NCBI GenBank assembly: GCA_023247815.1
Contig: JAHFFS010000095.1
Location: 1 to 6,200 of the forward strand
Origin: Candidatus Omnitrophota bacterium
GTDB lineage: Bacteria > Omnitrophota > Gorgyraeia > Zapsychrales > JANLHA01
Length of the DNA stretch: 6,200 nucleotides
Direction: 5' to 3'
Both the position numbers and the translations under genes were made by a program. The notes below the pieces were generated by a model, which saw nothing but the letters and a program-made list of their open reading frames with translations, was not told the origin of the DNA and did not search any database. Below, in pieces: positions 1 to 5,513 of the stretch (its first letter is position 1; every line of letters begins with the position of its first letter).

Positions 1-873
1 ACCTCTCGAGGGTGTCCGGGCAAATGTCATTTTTGTTACGAATGGGCTTTGTATGATAGCCGCACGGCAGCGCAGGATTTTACGTCCTGGCGGGGTTTGA
101 GCGGTAAACGCATCGTCGATGAATTGGATATTTTGGAAAAGCAGTATGGGGTCGCAACGGTTGTTTTTCAAGACGACGCCTTTAATAGCGACACGAAGGC
201 CATGATCGAATTCTGCGAGGAGAAAATCAAACGCGGCAATAAGATCGATTGGGTTTGCTTGGGCCGGGCCGATCAATGGATCAGTCAGCACAATATTTTG
301 CCGCTCATGCGAAAGGCCGGTTTATTTTTGGCCTTGACCGGGGTTGAGGTGGAAGATGACATGACGCTGGCCAAGCAGGGCAAAGGGGTCACGATTGCTC
401 AGATTCAAAAAACAGTCCGTATTTTACGCGATCAGGATATCGGCAGCGTCGGGACTGTTCTCATCGGACTTAAAGACGATAACGAAGCCAAAATCAAACA
501 GCGTCTTAAAATCGCGGATGAAATTGATCCAGATATTTTCGCTTTGGATTATTTGACCCCGGTCCCGAATTCTCCGGATTGGCGTTATGGGATCAAAAAA
601 GGCTGGTTTGATCCGGATAAAATGGACATGCGCCTTTGGGATTTTCAGCATCCGGTTGTTCCGACCGATCATTTGTCGGTTGAAGACGTCGGGCGGCTGG
701 GGGCCTGGTGCATGCGAGAGTATTATTCGAAACCAGAACGCATTCATCGGATTTTCAGCAGCAATTATGATGTGAAAGTCAAAATGTGCGTGAAGGATTT
801 CATGAGCAATATCGCGAAGTGGGAACAAAATTCACGGACCCCGGCGGAAACCGGTGTTCAGGCGTCGGTGTAA
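1..873 (+). CDS. B12-type radical SAM protein, BchE-like (5' partial)
   Basis: Reading from base 1 in frame 1 gives an open frame to the TAA at 871-873, about 290 residues with the N-terminus missing. The first residues read TSRGCPGKCHFCYEW, a radical SAM CxxxCxxC motif that binds the [4Fe-4S] cluster and S-adenosylmethionine (Cys codons at 13, 25 and 34). A start at the TTG at 49 would remove this motif, so the gene is cut by the window edge. Further family marks are FQDDAF, LGRAD, TGVE, TVLIGL and LDYLTPVPNSPDW, the last matching the TP-P-G/N-T/S-D segment of BchE-like and cobalamin-dependent members. A B12-binding domain is expected upstream but not visible. BchE itself closes the chlorophyll E ring without O2, taking oxygen from water. 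Here the place in a polyketide operon suggests an oxygen-independent tailoring step on an aromatic or ACP-bound substrate. The class is secure; the reaction (oxygenation, methylation or cyclisation) is not known. Confidence 0.85.
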   Translation, partial: TSRGCPGKCHFCYEWALYDSRTAAQDFTSWRGLSGKRIVDELDILEKQYGVATVVFQDDAFNSDTKAMIEFCEEKIKRGNKIDWVCLGRADQWISQHNILPLMRKAGLFLALTGVEVEDDMTLAKQGKGVTIAQIQKTVRILRDQDIGSVGTVLIGLKDDNEAKIKQRLKIADEIDPDIFALDYLTPVPNSPDWRYGIKKGWFDPDKMDMRLWDFQHPVVPTDHLSVEDVGRLGAWCMREYYSKPERIHRIFSSNYDVKVKMCVKDFMSNIAKWEQNSRTPAETGVQASV

Positions 874-885
874 GGGTATTCCACG

Positions 886-902
886 ACGGGGATTGTCCCC
901 GT
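886..902 (+). other. intergenic hairpin after the radical SAM gene
   Basis: A perfect inverted repeat, ACGGGG then a 5-base loop ATTGT then CCCCGT, sits in the 47-base gap between the radical SAM stop and the next gene. It ends 6 bases before that gene's AGGAG ribosome binding site. No T-run follows, so it is not a standard intrinsic terminator. It could be an RNA processing or stability element, or could tune translation of the next gene. Only the base pairing is seen; any role is inference. Confidence 0.4.
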
Positions 903-908
903 AGAAAT

Positions 909-913
909 AGGAG
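909..913 (+). promoter_or_regulatory. ribosome binding site fixing the start at 921
   Basis: AGGAG lies 7 bases before the ATG at 921. The same frame is open further upstream (another ATG at 786 lies inside the radical SAM gene), so this site decides the start and gives a 91-residue product rather than a longer one overlapping the previous gene. Confidence 0.75.
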
Positions 914-920
914 TGAAAAG

Positions 921-1196
921 ATGGCAACAACAGAGACAGAACTCAAGTGGGAAGCAAAAGCACGAGAGAAGTATCAGGGCATGATTCGAAAAATTCCGCT
1001 TTTTCATCGGGAGATCGCGAAGCAGGTGGTTGATAAAAAGGCGGTCCTGAACGCGCAGGAGCGGGGATCGAATTTGGTTGAGGAATCAGACATCATTCGG
1101 GCTTTTTTTTCGGAAGTGCCGATGACGTTTTATAGTTTGATGATCCGGCTGATGCAAGAGGCCGGATTTGATTATCAAGCCTATGAGGACCAATGA
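921..1196 (+). CDS. small PCP_red-domain-like protein
   Basis: A 91-residue protein, short, soluble and rich in charged residues, with no signal peptide or membrane segment. Residues about 10-62 fit the pattern of the PCP_red domain (the C-terminal module of the 57-kDa subunit of light-independent protochlorophyllide reductase, also found alone in many bacteria): W10, A12 and A14, then IPLFHR at 25-30, a helix with A33/V36/V37, A45 and G49, then V53 and the DII at 57-59. In the family these positions are W-x-x-x-A, IP-F-R, E/A and G---V. The match is by eye to a short, degenerate family, so it is moderate. The gene follows a BchE-like gene, so two neighbours resemble chlorophyll-pathway parts. 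That agreement supports the call slightly. A plausible role is an accessory or substrate-docking partner for the radical SAM enzyme. Its stop overlaps the next start (ATGA at 1193-1196), so the two are translationally coupled. Confidence 0.55.
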   Translation: MATTETELKWEAKAREKYQGMIRKIPLFHREIAKQVVDKKAVLNAQERGSNLVEESDIIRAFFSEVPMTFYSLMIRLMQEAGFDYQAYEDQ

Positions 1197-1714
1197 CCCT
1201 TTTCGCGAAGTTTTTTAAAAAGAATAAAGTCAGTCAAGAACAGATCAACCGGCATTTTGTTTTTATTGAAGCGCCGAAAGCTTGCGTTGTTCATGCGGCC
1301 TTGTTGTGGGGCGAAGGGGAATGGTGGCCGAAGGACAGCGTCGCGCAATTCCAAAGACAAACCAACGGCGGGTTACAGGTTGGCGCCCAATATTTATTGA
1401 TGATCACAAAGCCCTTGAATATAAAATTTTTGCTGGAAGTCACCAAATATGATCCGCAAAAATTTGTTGAACGAACATTTAAGAGCGGCATGATCGTAGG
1501 TTGTGAGTGGACGAAAGTCGAAGAACGATCCAATGGCACCCGGGTTGATTATGAACTGCAATATAAGATCAAAGGTTTGTTCAGCAAGGTTCTTTGGAAT
1601 TTATTTTTAAAGAAGATGCATGAAAATAGCATCAAAACCATCTTGGCTTGCTTAAAGAATCATTGCCTTCAAACATATCAGGCCCAAGAACAAAAAAAGT
1701 TTAATCAGGGATGA
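1193..1714 (+). CDS. SRPBCC/START-like protein, possible aromatase/cyclase
   Basis: A 173-residue protein with the helix-grip (SRPBCC, Bet v 1-like) pattern. A first strand, HFVFIEAPKACVVHAAL (21-37), leads into an acidic-aromatic turn (GEGEWWPKD, 40-48). Then come the G-x-x-x-G strand start (GLQVGAQYLL, 60-69), several alternating beta strands (LLEVTKYDP, FVERTFKSGMIVG), a W-x-x-V-E strand with NGTRVDY at 114-120, and a long C-terminal helix from about 131 to 165 starting VLWNLFLKKMHENS. The length is close to single-domain polyketide aromatase/cyclases such as TcmN-N-terminal or ZhuI-type proteins (about 150-170 residues). In those systems such proteins fold the nascent poly-beta-ketone and close the first ring. 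The neighbouring minimal PKS makes that the best guess, but SRPBCC proteins are diverse lipid or ligand binders and I could not place the TcmN catalytic residues. The start overlaps the preceding stop, with GAGGA at 1185-1189 as a close ribosome site. The end overlaps the next start by ATGA. Confidence 0.7.
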   Translation: MTLFAKFFKKNKVSQEQINRHFVFIEAPKACVVHAALLWGEGEWWPKDSVAQFQRQTNGGLQVGAQYLLMITKPLNIKFLLEVTKYDPQKFVERTFKSGMIVGCEWTKVEERSNGTRVDYELQYKIKGLFSKVLWNLFLKKMHENSIKTILACLKNHCLQTYQAQEQKKFNQG

Positions 1715-2712
1715 AAATAGCAGTCATAGGCGCGGGAGCGATAGGATCATATGTTGCTGGTCGATTGGCGCAGGCCGGGGAAGAGGTGCTGCTGGTGGGC
1801 CGTCCGACGCAGGTCGACGCTGTGAAAAAGAATGGGTTAATAATGAAGGGTCCGCAAGGACAAGAAACCGTTCAGTTGAAAGCGGCGCAAAAGTTGGATG
1901 CGCGATATGATCTGGTCATTTTCACGACCAAGACCCAGGACATTGAAGAGGCCTATGATATGAACAAGGATTTCCTCGACGACTGTTTGATCATGACCAC
2001 CCAAAACGGTGTGCAAGCGGACAATCTTTTGAGCATCCATTTCGATAAGGAAGACATGATTAGCAGCATTGTGATGTTTGGTGCTACGTACATTCGTCCG
2101 GGCGAAGTGGTTTTGAATTTTCCCGGCGATTGGATCATTGGTAAGCCTTATACAACCAATGATTACCGGCTGCGCGAAGTCGAGGCGTTGTTAAGGACAA
2201 GTTTTTCGGTTGTCGTCTCACAAAATATCATGGGCATGAAATGGCTTAAGCTTTTTGTCAATTTTAACAACTGCATTCCCGCCTTGATCGGAAAATCCAT
2301 GCAAGAAACATTTGCCGATAAAGATTTTTGCCGTTTGAGCGTTATGTTGTTGAAAGAAGGTCTTAATGTCGTTCAAAATGCCAAAGTGGAAATGGAATCA
2401 CTGCCAACGTTTCCCGTCGATCGCGTCCTTGGATTGGCGAAGATGCCAACGGAACAAGCCGTCGAGATCATTCATAAGACCTTAACGAACCTCAGCAAAG
2501 AACCGCTCTATGGTTCGATTCTGCAGAGCATCATGCGCAAGAAAAGCAGTGAAATTGATTTTATCAATGGGGAAGTGGTGGTGATGGCCAATAATTTGCG
2601 GATGGAATCCTCGGCCAATCGGAAAATTGTTAAGCTTGTTCACGAAGTTGAAGAAAGCGGGAAATTTTTTGAACCGGAATTTGTCAAAAGGGAATTTAAT
2701 CTCAAGGGTTAG
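1711..2712 (+). CDS. ketopantoate reductase (ApbA/PanE) family oxidoreductase
   Basis: A 333-residue cytosolic NAD(P)H-dependent reductase. The N-terminus is a Rossmann fold with GAGAIG at 7-12 and R31 at the end of strand 2, a position compatible with NADPH. Other family marks are FTTKTQD (71-77), TQNG with N99, the K180-x-x-x-N184 catalytic pair in MKWLKLFVN, and a C-terminal helical domain with S269 and EIDFINGEV carrying E281. In E. coli PanE the equivalents are, from memory, N98, K176, N180, S244 and E256. The second asparagine (N184 of PanE), which helps hold ketopantoate, falls on C188 here. The protein is about 30 residues longer than PanE. It could make pantoate for phosphopantetheine supply. 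Its place directly before the ketosynthases, and the changed residue, make reduction of a polyketide-pathway intermediate an equal possibility; no SDR ketoreductase is visible here. The start is coupled by ATGA to the previous gene. Confidence 0.85.
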   Translation: MKIAVIGAGAIGSYVAGRLAQAGEEVLLVGRPTQVDAVKKNGLIMKGPQGQETVQLKAAQKLDARYDLVIFTTKTQDIEEAYDMNKDFLDDCLIMTTQNGVQADNLLSIHFDKEDMISSIVMFGATYIRPGEVVLNFPGDWIIGKPYTTNDYRLREVEALLRTSFSVVVSQNIMGMKWLKLFVNFNNCIPALIGKSMQETFADKDFCRLSVMLLKEGLNVVQNAKVEMESLPTFPVDRVLGLAKMPTEQAVEIIHKTLTNLSKEPLYGSILQSIMRKKSSEIDFINGEVVVMANNLRMESSANRKIVKLVHEVEESGKFFEPEFVKREFNLKG

Positions 2713-2721
2713 GAGACCTTT

Positions 2722-3978
2722 ATGGCTCGACGAGTTGTTGTGACTGGTGTGGGGATTGTTTCGCCGAATGGGATTGGGAAAGAGGCCTGTTGGAAGGGGA
2801 TGATCCAGGGGCGCTCAGCGATCAAACGGGTTACGGAATTTGACGTTTCGATGTTCAATACCAAGATCGCGGCACAGGTCCGGGATTTTGATCCGTTTGC
2901 ATTAGGATTAAGCAAGGAAGAGGCGATCCGTTGCGATCGTTACGTGCAGTTTGCCTTGGCAGCGGCGAAGATGGCCTTGGAAGATTCGGGATTATCTTTG
3001 AACAAAATCAACCGCGATCGGATCGGGGTTTCTTTGGCGAACGCGATTTGCGGCACGAAATATATGGAAGAGGAATTCGCGTTGGTGACGGACAGTGGTA
3101 AGAATCCGATTGATCCGACGATCGTACGGCCTGATCTCTACGATGCCTCGATGTTCAATACTCCGTCGAGTGAGATCGCCGCCAAGTATGGTTTGCGTGG
3201 GGTATGCAATACGATTTCGACCGGATGCACGGCTGGGACCGATTCGGTGGGGTTTTCCTTTGAGGCGATTTCCGACGGTGATGTGGACATCATGGTGACC
3301 GGGGCCAGTGAAGCGCCGATCACACCGATCACCTTTGGCGCTTTTGATACCGTCAATGTTCTTTCGACACATAACGCTGAACCGGAAAAGTCTTCCCGGC
3401 CCTTTGACGCCAAACGTAATGGTTTTGTGATTTCTGAAGGGGCGGGTCTCTTGGTTGTTGAAGAATTGGAACACGCGAAAAGACGCGGGGCAAGGATTTA
3501 TTGTGAGATCATCGGATTTGGCACGACCTGCAATGCGTATCACATGACCGATCTTCCGCCGGAGGGGCATGCCAAGGCCTCGTGTATCCGTTTGGCCTTA
3601 GAAGACGCGAAGGTCAGTCCACGGGACATTGATTACATCAACGCGCATGGGTCATCGACGAGACAGAACGATGTTTTTGAAACCAACGCTTACAAAATGG
3701 TCTTTAATGATTACGCCTATAAGATCCCTATCAGTTCATTGAAGTCCATGATCGGGCACCCTTTGGCCGGGGCCAATGGGATTGAGCTCGCGATCGGAGC
3801 CCTTATTTTTGAACGCAATATCATTCCCCCAACAATCAATCAAGAGAACCCAGATCCGCAGTGTGATCTTGATTATGTGCCGAACATCGCCCGCGCGAAA
3901 AAAGTGAACTGTATGTTGAAGACGAGCAGCGGCTTTTCCGGGATCCATTCGGCCATGGTTTTAAGGAGGTATGAATGA
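2722..3978 (+). CDS. type II PKS ketosynthase alpha (KS-alpha)
   Basis: A 418-residue thiolase-fold ketosynthase of the FabF/KS-alpha class, of usual length. It would catalyse decarboxylative Claisen condensation of malonyl-ACP units on a growing chain, in the cytosol, as a heterodimer with the next gene's product. The catalytic set is complete: C169 in STGCTAGTDS, H309 in NAHGSSTRQND, K341 and H346 in SLKSMIGHPLAGANG. These match FabF C163, H303, K335 and H340 with a constant offset of 6. Three local motifs favour aromatic KS-alpha over housekeeping FabF: CNAYHMTDL at 270-278, GSSTRQND at 310-317 followed by ET, and CDLDYVPNIAR at 381-391. The ribosome site AGGAGA (2711-2716) overlaps the stop of the previous gene. 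The last codons hold the ribosome site of the next gene, and the stop overlaps its start. The enzyme class is secure; the aromatic-polyketide assignment rests on these motifs plus the CLF and ACP neighbours. Confidence 0.93.
   Translation: MARRVVVTGVGIVSPNGIGKEACWKGMIQGRSAIKRVTEFDVSMFNTKIAAQVRDFDPFALGLSKEEAIRCDRYVQFALAAAKMALEDSGLSLNKINRDRIGVSLANAICGTKYMEEEFALVTDSGKNPIDPTIVRPDLYDASMFNTPSSEIAAKYGLRGVCNTISTGCTAGTDSVGFSFEAISDGDVDIMVTGASEAPITPITFGAFDTVNVLSTHNAEPEKSSRPFDAKRNGFVISEGAGLLVVEELEHAKRRGARIYCEIIGFGTTCNAYHMTDLPPEGHAKASCIRLALEDAKVSPRDIDYINAHGSSTRQNDVFETNAYKMVFNDYAYKIPISSLKSMIGHPLAGANGIELAIGALIFERNIIPPTINQENPDPQCDLDYVPNIARAKKVNCMLKTSSGFSGIHSAMVLRRYE
3963..3970 (+). promoter_or_regulatory. 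strong ribosome binding site inside the KS-alpha 3' end
   Basis: AAGGAGGT, a full anti-16S match, lies within the last codons of KS-alpha (encoding part of LRRYE) and 4 bases before the ATG at 3975. Together with the ATGA stop/start overlap it should couple translation of the two subunits and favour equal amounts, as needed for an obligate KS/CLF heterodimer. A nearer out-of-frame ATG at 3971 stands directly after the site and is not the gene start. Confidence 0.8.
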
Positions 3979-5204
3979 GCCCCATAGCGATTACAGGGAT
4001 CGGCCTTATTTCTCCGTCGGGAATTGACAAACGCAAATTTTGGTCGAACATCAAAGCCGGACGTTCCGCCATCGAGACCATCACCCGGTTTGACGCCTCA
4101 AAATATTCATCACACGTGGCTGGGCATGTGCATGAACTGGACGCGTATAGCAGTGTCTCGTCACGGCTTTTAAAAAAAATTGATTTGTTTTCCCATATGG
4201 CGCTGGTCGCTTCAGAGTTGGCGTTGCAAGACGCGAAGATGGATTTGGCAAAAGAAAATTTAGAACGAGCGGGGATATTTATGGGCAACGCGATCGGCGG
4301 CTGGCTGTATGGCGAAACCGAATTGCGCGATATGTATATCGAGGGCCGGGAAGGTGTCAGTCCTTTTCTTGCCTCAGCGTGGTTTCCAGCGGCACCCCAG
4401 GGGCAAGTTTCCATCCATTATGGAATGAAGGGTTACAGCAAGACGGTTGTCGCTGATCGAGCAAGTTCTTTGATGGCGATCGCGTACGGGGCGCGGACGT
4501 TGAATAACGGAAAAAATGACTTTATTCTTGCCGGTGGGATGGAAGCCCCGGTGACACCCTACGCCTTATTATGTTGTGTCACGTCGGGGATGCTGACACA
4601 AAAGAATGAGACCCCATCGACCGCGTACAAACCTTATGATAAAAATCGCGATGGGTTTGCCATTGCCGAAGGAGCTGGGGTTGTGATTCTAGAATCTTCA
4701 GAGCGGGCCAAGCAACGAGGGGCCCGTGTTTATGGATCGATTACAGGATTTGGTACAACCACTGACGGGGTTGATCGTATTCATCCGGCAGAGGACGGTA
4801 GACAGTTGGCCCGCGCGATTGAAATCGCGTTGCATAACGCTGATCTTAAACCGCAAGACATCGATTATATTTGTCTCGACGGCGCGGCGACAAAAATCAG
4901 CGACATTTCCGAAACCCGGGCGATCAAGCAAGTATTCAATGGCCGCGCGCTCAAAATTCCTTGTTCGGCGCCCAAGTCCATTTTTGGCAATATGCTTGGG
5001 GCCAGCGGAGCGCTGGATGTCATCGCGACCCTTTTGGCCATGGAGCATAGTCTCATTCCACCGACGATCAATTTGCATGATCCAGACCCGGAATGCGATT
5101 TGGATTATTGCGCGAATAAAGCCAAAGAAAAGGAAATCAATCGCGCCCTGGTTATCAATCGTGGCCGCGGCGGGATCAATTGTGCGTTGGTATTAGAGAA
5201 ATAG
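3975..5204 (+). CDS. type II PKS chain length factor (KS-beta)
   Basis: A 409-residue protein with the same fold as the preceding ketosynthase but without its catalysis. By alignment with KS-alpha, Cys169 becomes R162 in VVADRASSLMA, His309 becomes D302 in CLDGAATKISD, and His346 becomes N339 in KSIFGNMLGA; the structural Lys is kept (K334). The stretch WFPAAPQGQVSIHYGMKG (136-153) closely follows actinobacterial CLFs, whose next motif is VVADQAGGLDA, so this is a genuine CLF rather than a decayed FabF. CLFs pair with KS-alpha, form part of the chain tunnel and help set polyketide length; the glutamine is linked to malonyl decarboxylation for priming. Here it is arginine, which is unusual. 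The frame is intact and the length normal, and motifs such as DGFAIAEGAGVVILE and CDLDYCANKAK remain well kept, so the protein is under selection. The start overlaps the KS-alpha stop, and 18 bases separate its stop from the ACP start. Confidence 0.9.
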   Translation: MSPIAITGIGLISPSGIDKRKFWSNIKAGRSAIETITRFDASKYSSHVAGHVHELDAYSSVSSRLLKKIDLFSHMALVASELALQDAKMDLAKENLERAGIFMGNAIGGWLYGETELRDMYIEGREGVSPFLASAWFPAAPQGQVSIHYGMKGYSKTVVADRASSLMAIAYGARTLNNGKNDFILAGGMEAPVTPYALLCCVTSGMLTQKNETPSTAYKPYDKNRDGFAIAEGAGVVILESSERAKQRGARVYGSITGFGTTTDGVDRIHPAEDGRQLARAIEIALHNADLKPQDIDYICLDGAATKISDISETRAIKQVFNGRALKIPCSAPKSIFGNMLGASGALDVIATLLAMEHSLIPPTINLHDPDPECDLDYCANKAKEKEINRALVINRGRGGINCALVLEK

Positions 5205-5208
5205 TAAA

Positions 5209-5216
5209 AAGGAGGT
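5209..5216 (+). promoter_or_regulatory. ribosome binding site fixing the GTG start of the ACP
   Basis: AAGGAGGT stands 6 bases before the GTG at 5223. An in-frame TAA at 5205-5207 excludes any longer product, and no ATG precedes the conserved first helix, so GTG is the start. The perfect site just before the ACP suggests high translation of the carrier relative to its neighbours. Confidence 0.8.
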
Positions 5217-5222
5217 CATAAC

Positions 5223-5459
5223 GTGACTGTCGAAGCAAAGGTCCAAGAAGTTTTTCAAAGAGTCTTAGATGTGAAGCCCAACGAGATCAAACCGAATGAG
5301 CCGCTGGATGGTGCTTTAGGTGTTGACTCGACCGAAATGGTTGAGATATCGGTTGGGCTGAAAAAAGAACTTGGTGTTCCATTGGCGGACAACGAACTTA
5401 AAAAAACGCAAAGCTTTAACGACATTGTGAAGATTTTGAAAAGTAAGGGATTGAATTAG
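5223..5459 (+). CDS. acyl carrier protein of the type II PKS
   Basis: A 78-residue acidic four-helix carrier protein, typical in length for a discrete ACP. Helix 1 is VEAKVQEVFQRVLDV. The phosphopantetheine site is S36 in GVDSTEMVEI (canonical D-S-L/x-D/E), at the start of helix 2. The remainder is GVPLADNELKKTQSFNDIVKIL, with the usual T-x-x-D/N-I-V pattern at the last helix. It would be converted to the holo form by a phosphopantetheinyl transferase not seen in this window, then carry malonyl extender units and the growing poly-beta-ketone for the KS-alpha/CLF pair. The DSTE version differs from the DSLD/DSLE of typical fatty-acid ACPs, in line with a dedicated polyketide carrier. With the two preceding genes it completes a minimal PKS in the classic order KS-alpha, CLF, ACP. 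The translation start is GTG. Confidence 0.93.
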   Translation: MTVEAKVQEVFQRVLDVKPNEIKPNEPLDGALGVDSTEMVEISVGLKKELGVPLADNELKKTQSFNDIVKILKSKGLN

Positions 5460-5473
5460 AACCGTAAATTCTG

Positions 5474-5497
5474 ACCTCGCAGGTGCACCTGCGAGGT
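5474..5497 (+). repeat. perfect 24-base palindrome between ACP and cyclase genes
   Basis: The arm ACCTCGCAGG, a central TGCA and the exact reverse complement arm CCTGCGAGGT form a perfect palindrome centred at 5485/5486. As RNA it would make a 10-bp, GC-rich stem with a 4-base loop. It fills most of the 54-base gap after the ACP stop, and no T-run follows on either strand, so it is not a standard intrinsic terminator. A second GCGAGG at 5504-5509, next to the cyclase start, repeats part of the right arm. It may block 3' exonucleases and so stabilise the upstream PKS message, bind a dimeric regulator as DNA, or regulate the next gene. The structure is certain; its role is inference. Confidence 0.7.
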
Positions 5498-5505
5498 GGA
5501 GTAGC

Positions 5506-5510
5506 GAGGG
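5506..5510 (+). promoter_or_regulatory. candidate ribosome binding site of the cyclase gene
   Basis: GAGGG lies 3 bases before the GTG at 5514, which is close. An alternative, GGAG at 5498-5501, lies 12 bases before it, directly against the palindrome. Neither is ideal, so translation of this gene is probably weaker than that of the ACP. The GCGAGG at 5504-5509 that includes most of the nearer site can pair with CCTCGC at 5475-5480 in the left arm of the palindrome. Confidence 0.45.
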
Positions 5511-5513
5511 AAT

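Noticed and set aside
49..873. Radical SAM gene starting at the TTG at 49
   Set aside because: The frame is open to base 1 and the CxxxCxxC cluster motif lies upstream of 49, so this start would remove the catalytic site. The gene is partial, not short.
786..920. N-terminal extension of the small protein, starting at the ATG at 786
   Set aside because: It would overlap the radical SAM gene by about 88 bases, has no family similarity, and the AGGAG at 909-913 supports the start at 921.
2992..3570. 192-residue minus-strand open frame within KS-alpha
   Set aside because: It lies antisense to a clearly conserved ketosynthase, has an Arg-rich low-complexity composition, and matches no family; it is a shadow of codon bias.
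3836..4414. 192-residue minus-strand open frame across the KS-alpha/CLF junction
   Set aside because: It is antisense to two conserved genes and their ribosome site, with no recognisable domain.
4726..5196. 156-residue plus-strand open frame in a second frame of the CLF
   Set aside because: The CLF frame carries conserved motifs over the whole stretch; the alternative frame has none.
2722..5204. Housekeeping fatty-acid FabF pair or decayed duplicate
   Set aside because: The second copy shows the CLF-specific segment with ordered replacement of all three catalytic Cys/His residues in an intact frame, and the first shows KS-alpha motifs; this is not a decaying FabF duplicate.
2722..5459. Aryl polyene cluster
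   Set aside because: No dehydratase, SDR ketoreductase, acyl/glycosyltransferase or outer-membrane export genes are visible, and the KS and CLF motifs fit aromatic PKS better. The full locus was not visible, so this is not excluded absolutely.
5474..5497. Rho-independent terminator after the ACP gene
   Set aside because: The stem is strong, but no T-run follows it on either strand, and the next gene continues in the same direction 16 bases later.
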